64,000 bases of DNA from Doryteuthis pealeii. Its lineage: Eukaryota; Mollusca; Cephalopoda; Myopsida; Loliginidae. The notes under the pieces are model-generated. The model worked only from the letters and a program-made list of their open reading frames with translations, ran no database searches and was not told where the DNA came from. Numbering within the stretch: position 1 is the first letter of the stretch; every line of letters begins with the position of its first letter. The position numbers were made by a program, and so were the translations under genes. The stretch is from NCBI GenBank assembly GCA_023376005.1, contig CM042141.1:93605135-93669134 (forward strand), read 5' to 3'. Below, piece by piece: positions 46,001 through 57,501 of the stretch.

Positions 46001-49000
46001 CTAACTGATTGGGACAAATCTATAGCTCAATGTACTACTGAAGAAGTCCTCTTTGCAGGGGTGTAAGCATTGTTCCCTATGTAGTTGCGAGTAGAGATTC
46101 ATGCGCACAATTGCTAATTAAAATCATTGTAAAAGACCGCAAAAACAGCAATTCCGTTTTGCCCGATAGACTTGATTCTTCTGTTAATTTCCCGGTAAGT
46201 CCTAACTGATTAGGACAAATCTATAGCTCAATGTACTACTGAAGAAGTCCTCTTTGCAGGGGTGTAAGCATTGTTCCCTATGTAGTTGCGAGTAGAGATT
46301 CATGCACAATTGCTAATTAAAATCATTGTAAAAGACCGCAAAAACAGCAATTCCGTTTTGCCCGATAGACTTGATTCTTCTGTAATTTCCCGGTAAGACC
46401 TAACTGATTGGGACAAATCTATAGCTCAATGTACTACTGAAGAACTCCTCTTTGCAGGGGTGTAAGCATTGTTCCCTATGTAGTTGCGAGTAGAGATTCA
46501 TGCGCACAATTGCTAATTAAAATCATTGTAAAAGACCGCAAAAACAGCAATTCCGTTTTGCCCGATAGACTTGATTCTTCTGTTAATTTCCCGGTAAGAC
46601 CTAACTGATTGGACAAATCTATAGCTCAATGTACTACTGAAGAAGTCCTCTTTGCAGGGTGTAAGCATTGTTCCCTATGTAGTTGCGAGTAGAGATTCAT
46701 GCGCACAATTGCTAATTAAAATCATTGTAAAAGACCGCAAAAACAGCAATTCCGTTTTGCCCGATAGACTTGATTCTTCTGTCAATTTCCCGGTAAGACC
46801 TAACTGATTGGACAAATCTATAGCTCAATGTACTACTGAAGAAGTCCTCTTTGCAGGGGTGTAAGCATTGTTCCCTATGTAGTTGCGAGTAGAGATTCAT
46901 GCGCACAATTGCTAATTAAAATCATTGTAAAAGACCGCAAAAACAGCAATTCCGTTTTGCCCGATAGACTTGATTCTTCTGTTAATTTCCCGGTAAGACC
47001 TAACTGATTGGACAAATCTATAGCTCAATGTACTACTGAAGAAGTCCTCTTTGCAGGGGTGTAAGCATTGTTCCCTATGTAGTTGCGAGTAGAGATTCAT
47101 GCGCACAATTGCTAATTAAAATCATTGTAAAAGACCGCAAAAACAGCAATTCCGTTTTGCCCGATAGACTTGATTCTTCTGTTAATTTCCCGGTAAGACC
47201 TAACTGATTGGGACAAATCTATAGCTCAATGTACTACTGAAGAAGTCCTCTTTGCAGGGGTGTAAGCATTGTTCCCTATGTAGTTGCGAGTAGAGATTCA
47301 TGCGCACAATTGCTAATTAAAATCATTGTAAAAGACCGCAAAAACAGCAATTCCGTTTTGCCCGATAGACTTGATTCTTCTGTTAATTTCCCGGTAAGAC
47401 CTAACTGATTGGGACAAATCTATAGCTCAATGTACTACTGAAGAAGTCCTCTTTGCAGGGGTGTAAGCATTGTTCCCTATGTAGTTGCGAGTAGAGATTC
47501 ATGCGCACAATTGCTAATTAAAATCATTGTAAAAGACCGCAAAAACAGCAATTCCGTTTTGCCCGATAGACTTGATTCTTCTGTTAATTTCCCGGTAAGA
47601 CCTAACTGATTGGGACAAATCTATAGCTCAATGTACTACTGAAGAAGTCCTCTTTGCAGGGGTGTAAGCATTGTTCCCTATGTAGTTGCGAGTAGAGATT
47701 CATGCGCACAATTGCTAATTAAAATCATTGTAAAAGACCGCAAAAACAGCAATTCCGTTTTGCCCGATAGACTTGATTCTTCTGTAATTTCCCGGTAAGA
47801 CCTAACTGATTGGACAAATCTATAGCTCAATGTACTACTGAAGAAGTCCTCTTTGCAGGGTGTAAGCATTGTTCCCTATGTAGTTGCGAGTAGAGATTCA
47901 TGCGCACAATTGCTAATTAAAATCATTGTAAAAGACCGCAAAAACAGCAATTCCGTTTTGCCCGATAGACTTGATTCTTCTGTTAATTTCCCGGTAAGAC
48001 CTAACTGATTGGACAAATCTATAGCTCAATGTACTACTGAAGAAGTCCTCTTTGCAGGGGTGTAAGCATTGTTCCCTATGTAGTTGCGAGTAGAGATTCA
48101 TGCGCACAATTGCTAATTAAAATCATTGTAAAAGACCGCAAAAACAGCAATTCCGTTTTGCCCGATAGACTTGATTCTTCTGTTAATTTCCCGGTAAGAC
48201 CTAACTGATTGGACAAATCTATAGCTCAATGTACTACTGAAGAAGTCCTCTTTGCAGGGGTGTAAGCATTGTTCCCTATGTAGTTGCGAGTAGAGATTCA
48301 TGCGCACAATTGCTAATTAAAATCATTGTAAAAGACCGCAAAAACAGCAATTCCGTTTTGCCCGATAGACTTGATTCTTCTGTCAATTTCCCGGTAAGAC
48401 CTAACTGATTGGACAAATCTATAGCTCAATGTACTACTGAAGAAGTCCTCTTTGCAGGGGTGTAAGCATTGTTCCCTATGTAGTTGCGAGTAGAGATTCA
48501 TGCGCACAATTGCTAATTAAAATCATTGTAAAAGAAAAGCAATTCCGTTTTGCCCGATAGACTTGATTCTTCTGTTAATTTCCCGGTAAGACCTAACTGA
48601 TTGGACAAATCTATAGCTCAATGTACTACTGAAGAAGTCCTCTTTGCAGGGGTGTAAGCATTGTTCCCTATGTAGTTGCGAGTAGAGATTCATGCGCACA
48701 ATTGCTAATTAAAATCATTGTAAAAGACCGCAAAAACAGCAATTCCGTTTTGCCCGATAGACTTGATTCTTCTGTCAATTTCCCGGTAAGACCTAACTGA
48801 TTGGGACAAATCTATAGCTCAATGTACTACTGAAGAAGTCCTCTTTGCAGGGGTGTAAGCATTGTTCCCTATGTAGTTGCGAGTAGAGATTCATGCGCAC
48901 AATTGCTAATTAAAATCATTGTAAAAGACCGCAAAAACAGCAATTCCGTTTTGCCCGATAGACTTGATTCTTCTGTAATTTCCCGGTAAGACCTAACTGA

Positions 49001-52000
49001 TTGGACAAATCTATAGCTCAATGTACTACTGAAGAAGTCCTCTTTGCAGGGTGTAAGCATTGTTCCCTATGTAGTTGCGAGTAGAGATTCATGCGCACAA
49101 TTGCTAATTAAAATCATTGTAAAAGACCGCAAAACAGCAATTCCGTTTTGCCCGATAGACTTGATTCTTCTGTCAATTTCCCGGTAAGACCTAACTGATT
49201 GGACAAATCTATAGCTCAATGTACTACTGAAGAAGTCCTCTTTGCAGGGGTGTAAGCATTGTTCCCTATGTAGTTGCGAGTAGAGATTCATGCGCACAAT
49301 TGCTAATTAAAATCATTGTAAAAGACCGCAAAACAGCAATTCCGTTTTGCCCGATAGACTTGATTCTTCTGTTAATTTCCCGGTAAGACCTAACTGATTG
49401 GACAAATCTATAGCTCAATGTACTACTGAAGAAGTCCTCTTTGCAGGGGTGTAAGCATTGTTCCCTATGTAGTTGCGAGTAGAGATTCATGCGCACAATT
49501 GCTAATTAAAATCATTGTAAAAGACCGCAAAAACAGCAATTCCGTTTTGCCCGATAGACTTGATTCTTCTGTTAATTTCCCGGTAAGACCTAACTGATTG
49601 GGACAAATCTATAGCTCAATGTACTACTGAAGAAGTCCTCTTTGCAGGGTGTAAGCATTGTTCCCTATGTAGTTGCGAGTAGAGATTCATGCGCACAATT
49701 GCTAATTAAAATCATTGTAAAAGACCGCAAAAACAGCAATTCCGTTTTGCCCGATAGACTTGATTCTTCTGTTAATTTCCCGGTAAGACCTAACTGATTG
49801 GGACAAATCTATAGCTCAATGTACTACTGAAGAAGTCCTCTTGCAGGGTGTAAGCATTGTTCCCTATGTAGTTGCGAGTAGAGATTCATGCGCACAATTG
49901 CTAATTAAAATCATTGTAAAAGACCGCAAAAACAGCAATTCCGTTTTGCCCGATAGACTTGATTCTTCTGTCAATTTCCCGGTAAGACCTAACTGATTGG
50001 GACAAATCTATAGCTCAATGTACTACTGAAGAAGTCCTCTTTGCAGGGTGTAAGCATTGTTCCCTATGTAGTTGCGAGTAGAGATTCATGCGCACAATTG
50101 CTAATTAAAATCATTGACCGCAAAAACAGCAATTCCGTTTGCCCGATAGACTTGATTCTTCTGTTAATTTCCCGGTAAGACCTAACTGATTGGACAAATC
50201 TATAGCTCAATGTACTACTGAAGAAGTCCTCTTTGCAGGGGTGTAAGCATTGTTCCCTGTAGTTGCGAGTAGAGATTCATGCGCACAATTGCTAATTAAA
50301 ATCATTGTAAAAGACCGCAAAAACAGCAATTCCGTTTTGCCCGATAGACTTGATTCTTCTGTTAATTTCCCGGTAAGACCTAACTGATTGGACAAATCTA
50401 TAGCTCAATGTACTACTGAAGAAGTCCTCTTTGCAGGGTGTAAGCATTGTTCCCTATGTAGTTGCGAGTAGAGATTCATGCGCACAATTGCTAATTAAAA
50501 TCATTGTAAAAGACCGCAAAAACAGCAATTCCGTTTTGCCCGATAGACTTGATTCTTCTGTCAATTTCCCGGTAAGACCTAACTGATTGGACAAATCTAT
50601 AGCTCAATGTACTACTGAAGAACTCCTCTTTGCAGGGGTGTAAGCATTGTTCCCTATGTAGTTGCGAGTAGAGATTCATGCGCACAATTGCTAATTAAAA
50701 TCATTGTAAAAGACCGCAAAAACAGCAATTCCGTTTTGCCCGATAGACTTGATTCTTCTGTTAATTTCCCGGTAAGACCTAACTGATTGGACAAATCTAT
50801 AGCTCAATGTACTACTGAAGAAGTCCTCTTTGCAGGGGTGTAAGCATTGTTCCCTATGTAGTTGCGAGTAGAGATTCATGCGCACAATTGCTAATTAAAA
50901 TCATTGTAAAAGACCGCAAAAACAGCAATTCCGTTTTGCCCGATAGACTTGATTCTTCTGTTAATTTCCCGGTAAGACCTAACTGATTGGGACAAATCTA
51001 TAGCTCAATGTACTACTGAAGAAGTCCTCTTTGCAGGGGTGTAAGCATTGTTCCCTATGTAGTTGCGAGTAGAGATTCATGCGCACAATTGCTAATTAAA
51101 ATCATTGTAAAAGACCGCAAAAACAGCAATTCCGTTTTGCCCGATAGACTTGATTCTTCTGTCAATTTCCCGGTAAGACCTAACTGATTGGGACAAATCT
51201 ATAGCTCAATGTACTACTGAAGAAGTCCTCTTTGCAGGGGTAAGCATTGTTCCCTATGTAGTTGCGAGTAGAGATTCATGCGCACAATTGCTAATTAAAA
51301 TCATTGTAAAAGACCGCAAAAACAGCAATTCCGTTTTGCCCGATAGACTTGATTCTTCTGTTAATTTCCCGGTAAGACCTAACTGATTGGGACAAATCTA
51401 TAGCTCAATGTACTACTGAAGAAGTCCTCTTTGCAGGGGTGTAAGCATTGTTCCCTATGTAGTTGCGAGTAGAGATTCATGCGCACAATTGCTAATTAAA
51501 ATCATTGTAAAAGACCGCAAAAACAGCAATTCCGTTTTGCCCGATAGACTTGATTCTTCTGTTAATTTCCCGGTAAGACCTAACTGATTGGACAAATCTA
51601 TAGCTCAATGTACTACTGAAGAACTCCTCTTTGCAGGGGTGTAAGCATTGTTCCCTATGTAGTTGCGAGTAGAGATTCATGCGCACAATTGCTAATTAAA
51701 ATCATTGTAAAAGACCGCAAAAACAGCAATTCCGTTTTGCCCGATAGACTTGATTCTTCTGTTAATTTCCCGGTAAACCTAACTGATTGGGACAAATCTA
51801 TAGCTCAATGTACTACTGAAGAAGTCCTCTTTGCAGGGGTGTAAGCATTGTTCCCTATGTAGTTGCGAGTAGAGATTCATGCGCACAATTGCTAATTAAA
51901 ATCATTGGAAAAGACCGCAAAAACAGCAAATCCTTTTCGACCGATAGACTTGATTCTTCTGTCAATTTCCCGGTAAGACCTAACTGATTGGGACAAATCT

Positions 52001-52515
52001 ATAGCTCAATGTACTACTGAGTAATTCCTCATTGCAGTGGTGTAAGCATTGTTTCCTATTTAGTTGCGAGTAGAGATTCATGCGCACTATTGGTAATTTA
52101 AATCATTGGAAAAGACCGCCAAAACAGCAATTCCGTTTCGACCGATAGACTTAATTCTCCTATCAATTTCCCGGTAAGACCTAACTCATTGGGATAAATC
52201 TATAACTCAATGTACTACTGAAGAAGTCCTCATTGCAGGGGTGTAAGCATTGTTCCTCATTTAAATGCGAGTAGAGATTCATGCCCACAATTGCTAATTA
52301 AAATCATTTTAAAGACTGCAAAAACAGCAATTCCGTTCCGACCGATAGACTTGATTTTTGTGTCAATTTCCAAGTAAGAACTAACTCATTGGGACAAATA
52401 TATAGTTTAATGTACTACTGAAGAATTCCTCATGGCTTTGGTGTGAACATTGTTCCTTATTTAGTTGCGAGTAGAGATTTATGCGCACAATTGGTAATTA
52501 AAATCATTGTAAAAG
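40011..52515. repeat. Tandem satellite array, about 200-bp monomer, about 62 copies
   Basis: Typical landmarks in each monomer are GATTCATGCGCACAATTGCT, AATCATTGTAAAAGACCGC, AGCAATTCCGTTTTGCCCG, TTTCCCGGTAAGACCTAACT, AATCTATAGCTCAATGTACT and GTGTAAGCATTGTTCCCTAT. Neighbouring landmarks lie 198-202 bases apart (for example 46912, 47913/48113/48313). Central monomers are almost identical and differ mainly by one-base indels at short runs (GGG/GG, CTTTG/CTTG, CAGGGG/CAGGG) and at TGTTAAT/TGTCAAT/TGTAAT/TGAAT. The first (40011-40700) and last (51900-52515) monomers are much more diverged, as in real array edges. Short minus-strand frames of 60-80 codons repeat with the monomer but are not conserved as proteins. 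Confidence 0.95.
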
Positions 52516-53539
52516 ACCATATACCAACAAGAGGAGGGCCTGGCTATGGGATTACCATTATCCCTGGTGTTTGCGAATATATACATGGAATACTTTGAAG
52601 AGATGGCCTTAGGATCTACACCACTAAAGCCCTCAATGTGACTTAGATGACACATTCCTTCTCTGGCCCCATCAGGAAGATGTTCAAATACTACTGGACC
52701 ATGTGAACTCAATCCATCCATCTATACAGTTCACTATGGAAAAATAACAGGACAACAAATTGTCCTTCCTAGATGTGTTAATAACTCGCACAGAGCAAGG
52801 ATTCAGTTCATCCGTGTATCGTAAGCCTACCTTCACTGGACAGTATCTCAACTTCAATTCCCACCATCCATATAATGTAAAGTAAGGTATCGTCTGTTGC
52901 TTACAACATCGAGCAAAAGCCATCAACAGTGATGAAGTATACCAGAAGGAAATGGACAGCTTAAGAGAGACCCTCCGTCGTAACAATTATCCTGAGAGCA
53001 TAACATCGGCTATGAGAAATCTGGATCGCAGGACAGAGGATGATACCCGAAAACTCACCACAGTCTGTCTGCCCTATATGAAAGGCTTGGCTGAAAAGAT
53101 TCAAAAGATATGTAATCCCTATGACATCAGGACAACATTCAGGAGTGACTCAACTCTTCATAAACATCTCGTCCGAGTCAAGCCCTCAACAGAATATAAC
53201 ATGACCAAAAATTGTGTGTATTCCATCCAATGCAGCTGTGGCAAAGAATACAAAGGTGAACCATGCCGCCCACTGAAAGTAAGACTAGAAGAACATCGTA
53301 AAGCAGTGGTCCGAGGAGAAATAGAAAAGTCGGGTATGGCTGACCATATATGGAATGAAAAGGGAAACCATCTGCCCTTATGGGATGAAGTTAGAATAAT
53401 AGATCGAGAGGAACATTGGAAGAGAAGACGCCTCAAGGAATCAGCACATATGATAGGCTGTACTGGGCTGTTAAGTAGACCTAGCATAGAAATGAATACA
53501 ATATGGGAACCCATAATTAAGAAGGCCAGATCAGATTGA
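52515..53539 (+). pseudogene. 5'-truncated Penelope-like element (RT remnant plus GIY-YIG endonuclease)
   Basis: Penelope-like elements retrotranspose with a reverse transcriptase fused to a GIY-YIG nuclease. Here RT survives from the GLAMGLPLSLVFANIYMEYF motif (about 52537-52596) on. The catalytic box is damaged: the usual Tyr-x-Asp-Asp appears as DLDDTFLLW at about 52640-52666 after a frameshift, and stops lie near 52636, 52756 and 52886. Thumb-like words [20 protein letters not shown] follow. From 52952 an open frame holds the endonuclease. Everything 5' of the RT motif is missing and the fragment begins at a satellite junction. It cannot be active. Confidence 0.85.
52952..53539 (+). CDS. 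GIY-YIG endonuclease domain of the Penelope-like element
   Basis: 195 codons, open, ending TGA at 53537-53539; the first Met is only the first ATG in the frame, which is open further upstream as part of the RT thumb. Residues about 88-120 hold CVYSIQCSCGKEYKGEPCRP followed by LKVRLEEHRK, the GIY-YIG core with its Cys-rich lead and conserved Arg/His. Residues about 129-180 have SGMADHIW, RIIDREEHWKRRRLKESAHM with the expected catalytic Glu (KES), and the end has a PSIEMNTIWEPII motif typical of Penelope nucleases. The core reads YKGEP where the usual form is YIGET. The domain is better kept than the RT. Confidence 0.85.
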   Translation: MDSLRETLRRNNYPESITSAMRNLDRRTEDDTRKLTTVCLPYMKGLAEKIQKICNPYDIRTTFRSDSTLHKHLVRVKPSTEYNMTKNCVYSIQCSCGKEYKGEPCRPLKVRLEEHRKAVVRGEIEKSGMADHIWNEKGNHLPLWDEVRIIDREEHWKRRRLKESAHMIGCTGLLSRPSIEMNTIWEPIIKKARSD

Positions 53540-53609
53540 AAAAAAAACACAATATGAGTCTAGGTAAAAAATCATACATAAGTAAAAATAGTTAGATATT
53601 CTAGCCAAA

Positions 53610-54020
53610 TCAAGACATTAGGTTTATAAGTTCCCAAAATTCACACTCAATTGTCCAATTGGACACATGGCCGAATGGATAAGGCAGTTAGGTTAAGACA
53701 GTTCTAAGTGACAGTTATCTCTGGAACCTGAGTTCAATCCTGAGTGAAAGCAGTTAGAAAAATAATTAATTAACACAACTCCTACCCCAGCTATGGTTAG
53801 CGGAATGAGAACAGGATACCCCCATGGAATAAATAAAGGGTTAGGTTCAAAGTTCCGTGATGGCTCCAGAATACGACAAGAAAGTTCCCGAGTTCGAAAA
53901 GAAGGTTCCCGAGTCCGAGAAGAAATACCTGAAGAAGGCCGGGGGGTATATCGGCCGAAACGTTGTACAAATAACAATGAAGATGGGGACAATAGTCCGA
54001 ATAACGCAGATAATACTAAC
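53610..54020 (+). repeat. 3' region of the Penelope-like element, SINE-like
   Basis: Starts around GACATTAGGTTTATAAGTTC (53610), has a tRNA-like Pol III promoter (A-box-like TGGCCGAATGGATAAGGC at 53668-53685, B-box-like GAGTTCAATCC at 53730-53740), a tandem pair of about 21 bases (GTTCCCGAGTTCGAAAAGAA / GTTCCCGAGTCCGAGAAGAA), and then CTGAAGAAGGCCG ... CGGCCGAAACGTTGT with stems described under findings. Downstream are GTCCGAATAACGC and AGATAATACTAAC. The same series is found alone at 11685-12065 (minus). Confidence 0.75.
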
Positions 54021-55439
54021 TTTTATTCACATGCCACCTTCTAGACGTTTAAAATTCACCATCATTTTTTTTATTATAATATCAGTTCAGTTGAATCAAA
54101 GAAAATACTTTTTTTTGCATCAATTCAAAGAAAAATATTGTTTTTGTTTTTTGTTTGTTTTTTTTTTTAAACATGCTACAAAAATTATTTTTTGAGTTAA
54201 AAAAAATAACTTATAAATTTTCAAATAATTTTTTTTACTTGTTGAATTGGTTTTATTTATTTATTTATTTAAATTCTTCTGAATTCAATCTTTCTAGAAA
54301 TGTAAAAATTAGGGACTGGAATTTTTTTTTCATTCAAATGGCCAAAATTTGAAACTCCCTACAATCATGTTTAAAAAAAAAACATTTTTAAAAAGTTTTT
54401 ATTTTTTAATAAAATGAATTATCTATTATAAAATCAGGTCCTTAATGAATAAAGTGTTGAAAATTTCATTAAAATTGGAAAATTCCCTGATTTTTTGTAA
54501 TTGTTTTAAATTAAGAAATAAAAAAAATTACTTCCCTTCATCCAAAGTGCCCATACCTATATAAATCTACTGTAAATTTGATTTTACTATAGAAATATAT
54601 TGAAAATTAAGAAAATAAGGATTGTCAGTGACAAGACATTACAAGAAGTGTTACTGATGAACCATAGATTTATATATAATCATTTATGATCCCAGATCAA
54701 ATTTTTTCGCAACCTTATATCACTCGCCCACCAGCTCACTTTCCTTGCCACTGCGCCAAAATGTACTTCAAGGGAGATAACTTGAGAATGCAGACGTAAC
54801 TAACCGAGTATGGATTTGCCGGTCTAAATCGAGCATGACAATTTTGATTTGATCCGTGGGCAACAAACCGCGATAAAGGTAGGAATTATAATTGCCATGG
54901 CAACAGCCCATTAGCATGTCTATTTTTTTGGTTCAGTGTTCTTTATTTACTCGTGGTCATCTGAAATATATGTATACTTCATGGACTTTTAATTTACAAG
55001 ATAAATAAATAATTAAGCATTGTGCATGTAGATAATTTCAATCTCTTGTTTAATTTTTTATTTTTAGAAAGTTGGGGTTTTTATTATCAAAATCGCAAAT
55101 CTTTGTTAATTGTAAAACTGAATTATTTTTGATTGTTAAAAAAAAAAATTATATATAGCCTGTTTAATAATTTATTTTAGTTTATCAGATTGTATAGTAC
55201 GTAATAGTTTTATTTGTTTTTCTATAGAACAAAACAAAAAAATAATTCTTGAAAAGATTGGTTTAGTAGCAAGTCCATCTATGAATTTTTCATAGTTTTT
55301 TTTGGTGTGTGTTTGTGTATTATTTCACTCCGTCTAAAGTTAGTTTTATGATATAAATATCATAATAGCATTTAGTATACTGGGGACCAACAATTTAAGC
55401 GTTAAAGTCACAAACATAAAATCAAGTATCAGAGTTACC
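54021..55439. other. AT-rich sequence without recognised gene
   Basis: Poly-T and poly-A runs and one minus-orientation copy of the CAGGGAATT repeat (54412-54500). The portion 54700-54910 is richer in GC and contains the palindrome TTGCCATGGCAA; no exon or transcript evidence was found. Confidence 0.6.
54891..54904. promoter_or_regulatory. X-box-like palindrome (possible RFX site)
   Basis: ATTGCCATGGCAAC differs at one base from the RFX X-box form GTTGCCATGGCAAC. It lies in a GC-richer island, but no neighbouring gene is seen, so the role is speculative. Confidence 0.25.
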
Positions 55440-55632
55440 CCATCCCCCGAAAGAAAGAAAAAAACAGGGAATTAAATGATTTTAATAAAATTTTCAGTGT
55501 TGATAATGAATGAAAATTATAATGCACCAGTTTTGTTGTTTTTTTTAAACATTTTTTATGTCAGTTAAATTTGAGCTCTACATAATATATTATTTGGTAT
55601 TATTTAATTAATAATTACTCTAATTTATATGA

Positions 55633-55728
55633 AATAAATCGATTAAATAGAATTATATCTCTGATAATCAAAAAGATTATCTTTTTGGGTATCAGAAATA
55701 TAATTCTATATCTGTTTAATCGATTTAA
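55633..55728. repeat. Palindrome with about 42-bp arms
   Basis: AAATCGATTAAATAGAATTA (about 55636) through AATCAAAAAG pairs with CTTTTTGGGTAT ... TAATTCTATATC ... TAATCGATTT (to about 55726). A few bases are unpaired. It sits next to a plus copy of the CAGGGAATT repeat. Confidence 0.75.
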
Positions 55729-55809
55729 TTAATTTTAATTTGTTTTTTTAAGTGAAAAAGAACGTCTATATTATACTTTTAGAAGATCCCAACAGTCTTT
55801 AGTCGTACT

Positions 55810-55985
55810 TAACTTGCAGTGGCTCCTGGATAAGACACTAAACTGCATCTATTGGTGAGGTCCCAGTACTGCAGCTCTGAGGAGGACCCCTTCATTGCCA
55901 TTTTTTACATCCAGGTCTACTCTGACCCGGAGTGGTAGTAGTACCTATTAGGGTCCCATATATGGGCCAACAAATAGATCTGTTT
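55810..55985. repeat. Second copy of the 10905-11050 repeat end
   Basis: Shares GGTGAGGTCCCAG, CTCTGACCCGGAGTGGTAGT and TTAGGGTCCCATATATGGG with the ctr9-intron copy. This shows the block is a dispersed repeat and not intron-specific. Confidence 0.65.
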
Positions 55986-56059
55986 AAAAATATTCGTATT
56001 CGATAGGACCCTGTGCACCCGAAAAAAAGCCCTCTTAAAAATAACTAAAAAAAATGTAA

Positions 56060-56125
56060 TGAACAATAGAACATAATTCCCTAACCTCTAGGCATAAAAT
56101 AACCTTAGACGCAGACGGGCTGACA
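56060..56125. repeat. Short dispersed repeat D
   Basis: CATAATTCCCTAACCTCTAG plus GCATAAAATAACCTTAGAC matches about 1975-2035 and 4815-4880 in ctr9 introns. Possibly the end of an unrecognised element. Confidence 0.55.
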
Positions 56126-57501
56126 TGTTAAAACCAATCATCAGTCTACTTGCATTGGAGTTAAGTAATAAAGTACAATAGTGCATTAAATTATTATTCT
56201 TCCCCGCCATACTTTTTTTCCTACAAAAAAAAAACACCATGAAATTACTTACTTCATATTTAAAGTAAAGACATATTACACAAAAATTACACCCACAGAA
56301 CAAGTTAGTATTTGTTACGTTAGTGTAGCGTTAATATAAATGAGGAAGGCAGATAAACCTTATTGATTCAGATATGATCAACTAGGTATACCCATTTTTT
56401 CGTCTGCTTTTCATTTAAAAAACGAATTAAAATTAATTAAATGGATTATTTATACTGTAATTAGTTTCAAAATTATATAACCTAGATTTACCCCAAAAAA
56501 TCGGCTGCTAGAGTCAGCTAATGTTTTTTAAAAACAAATTAAAATTAATTAAATCGATTATTTAAGGTCAAACTTTTGTCTAAATCGATAAGTAGTATGA
56601 ATTAAATTGATGGTCATTATGACCATCAATGAAAAAGCAAAATAATATTACACATTTAATTCATTTTTAATACATTTAAAACGAATTTTTTTGTCAATTT
56701 CGATCGTATTTGTTCGGCCATTAACGCTCTTGAAATATGGCGTGTTTACAAAATTCATGTAATATTAGAGATTTTTTTTAAATTTACCAAAAATCAGGGA
56801 ATTATCCGATTTTAATGAAATGTTCAGTATATATTTATTAATTAATGAATTTTATAATGCATCAGTTATTTTATTTCAAAACTTTAATTATGTATTTTTG
56901 CTATGAAAAATTAATATATAAAATTCATTTAAAATATGTAAATCCTGATGTTAAGTTTAAAATGTTATATTTTTAGATTCTAGAAATAAATATCTATTTA
57001 ATGCAAACCTTATTTTAGGTGCATGAAGTAATAAGTTTTGAAGAAAAACTCTATTGAAAATTTAGACACCCCCCCCCCCTTTAAGCAGAAAAAATATCGA
57101 TGCATAATTTTTTCTTTTATAAGATAATAGCCAGTTAAATAATTTTCGAAATGAGTAAAAAAGAAATCTCCCCCAAAAATTTTTTTCATATTTTTAAAAA
57201 TATTTTTTTTTTACATTTTATTTTCCTATTTTCGGTACTTATTTCTCATAGAAAATCCCCCGTAATTTTTTTTTTCTATTCATAACTTCAGTTATTTATC
57301 TTTTTATTTATACTGTAATTAGTACCGAAAACTGACCAACTCGCCAAAATGTTACGCCCCCAAAATTAGGAGGTCAAAATTAAGTGACTTGAAAAAAATG
57401 AGAAAGTTTTGAAATAAAATAAATAATGCATTATAAAGTTCATTCATTGATAAATCAACACTGAAAATTCATTAAAATCCGATAATTCCCTGATTTTTGG
57501 T

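Noticed and set aside
42349..51686. Repeated minus-strand frames of 60-80 codons in the satellite as a tandem gene family
   Set aside because: They are present only because the monomer happens to lack stops in that phase; one-base indels between monomers break them, and no promoter or domain is seen.
40011..52515. CRISPR array
   Set aside because: The whole 200-bp unit repeats without unique spacers, and the genome is eukaryotic.
40011..52515. CENP-B box in the satellite
   Set aside because: TTCCGTTTTGCCCG resembles the box in composition but does not fit the required nTTCGnnnnAnnCGGGn pattern on either strand.
53661..53745. Functional tRNA-Leu/Ser-like gene
   Set aside because: Only the promoter boxes are tRNA-like; the segment is part of a repeat also found at 11685-12065.
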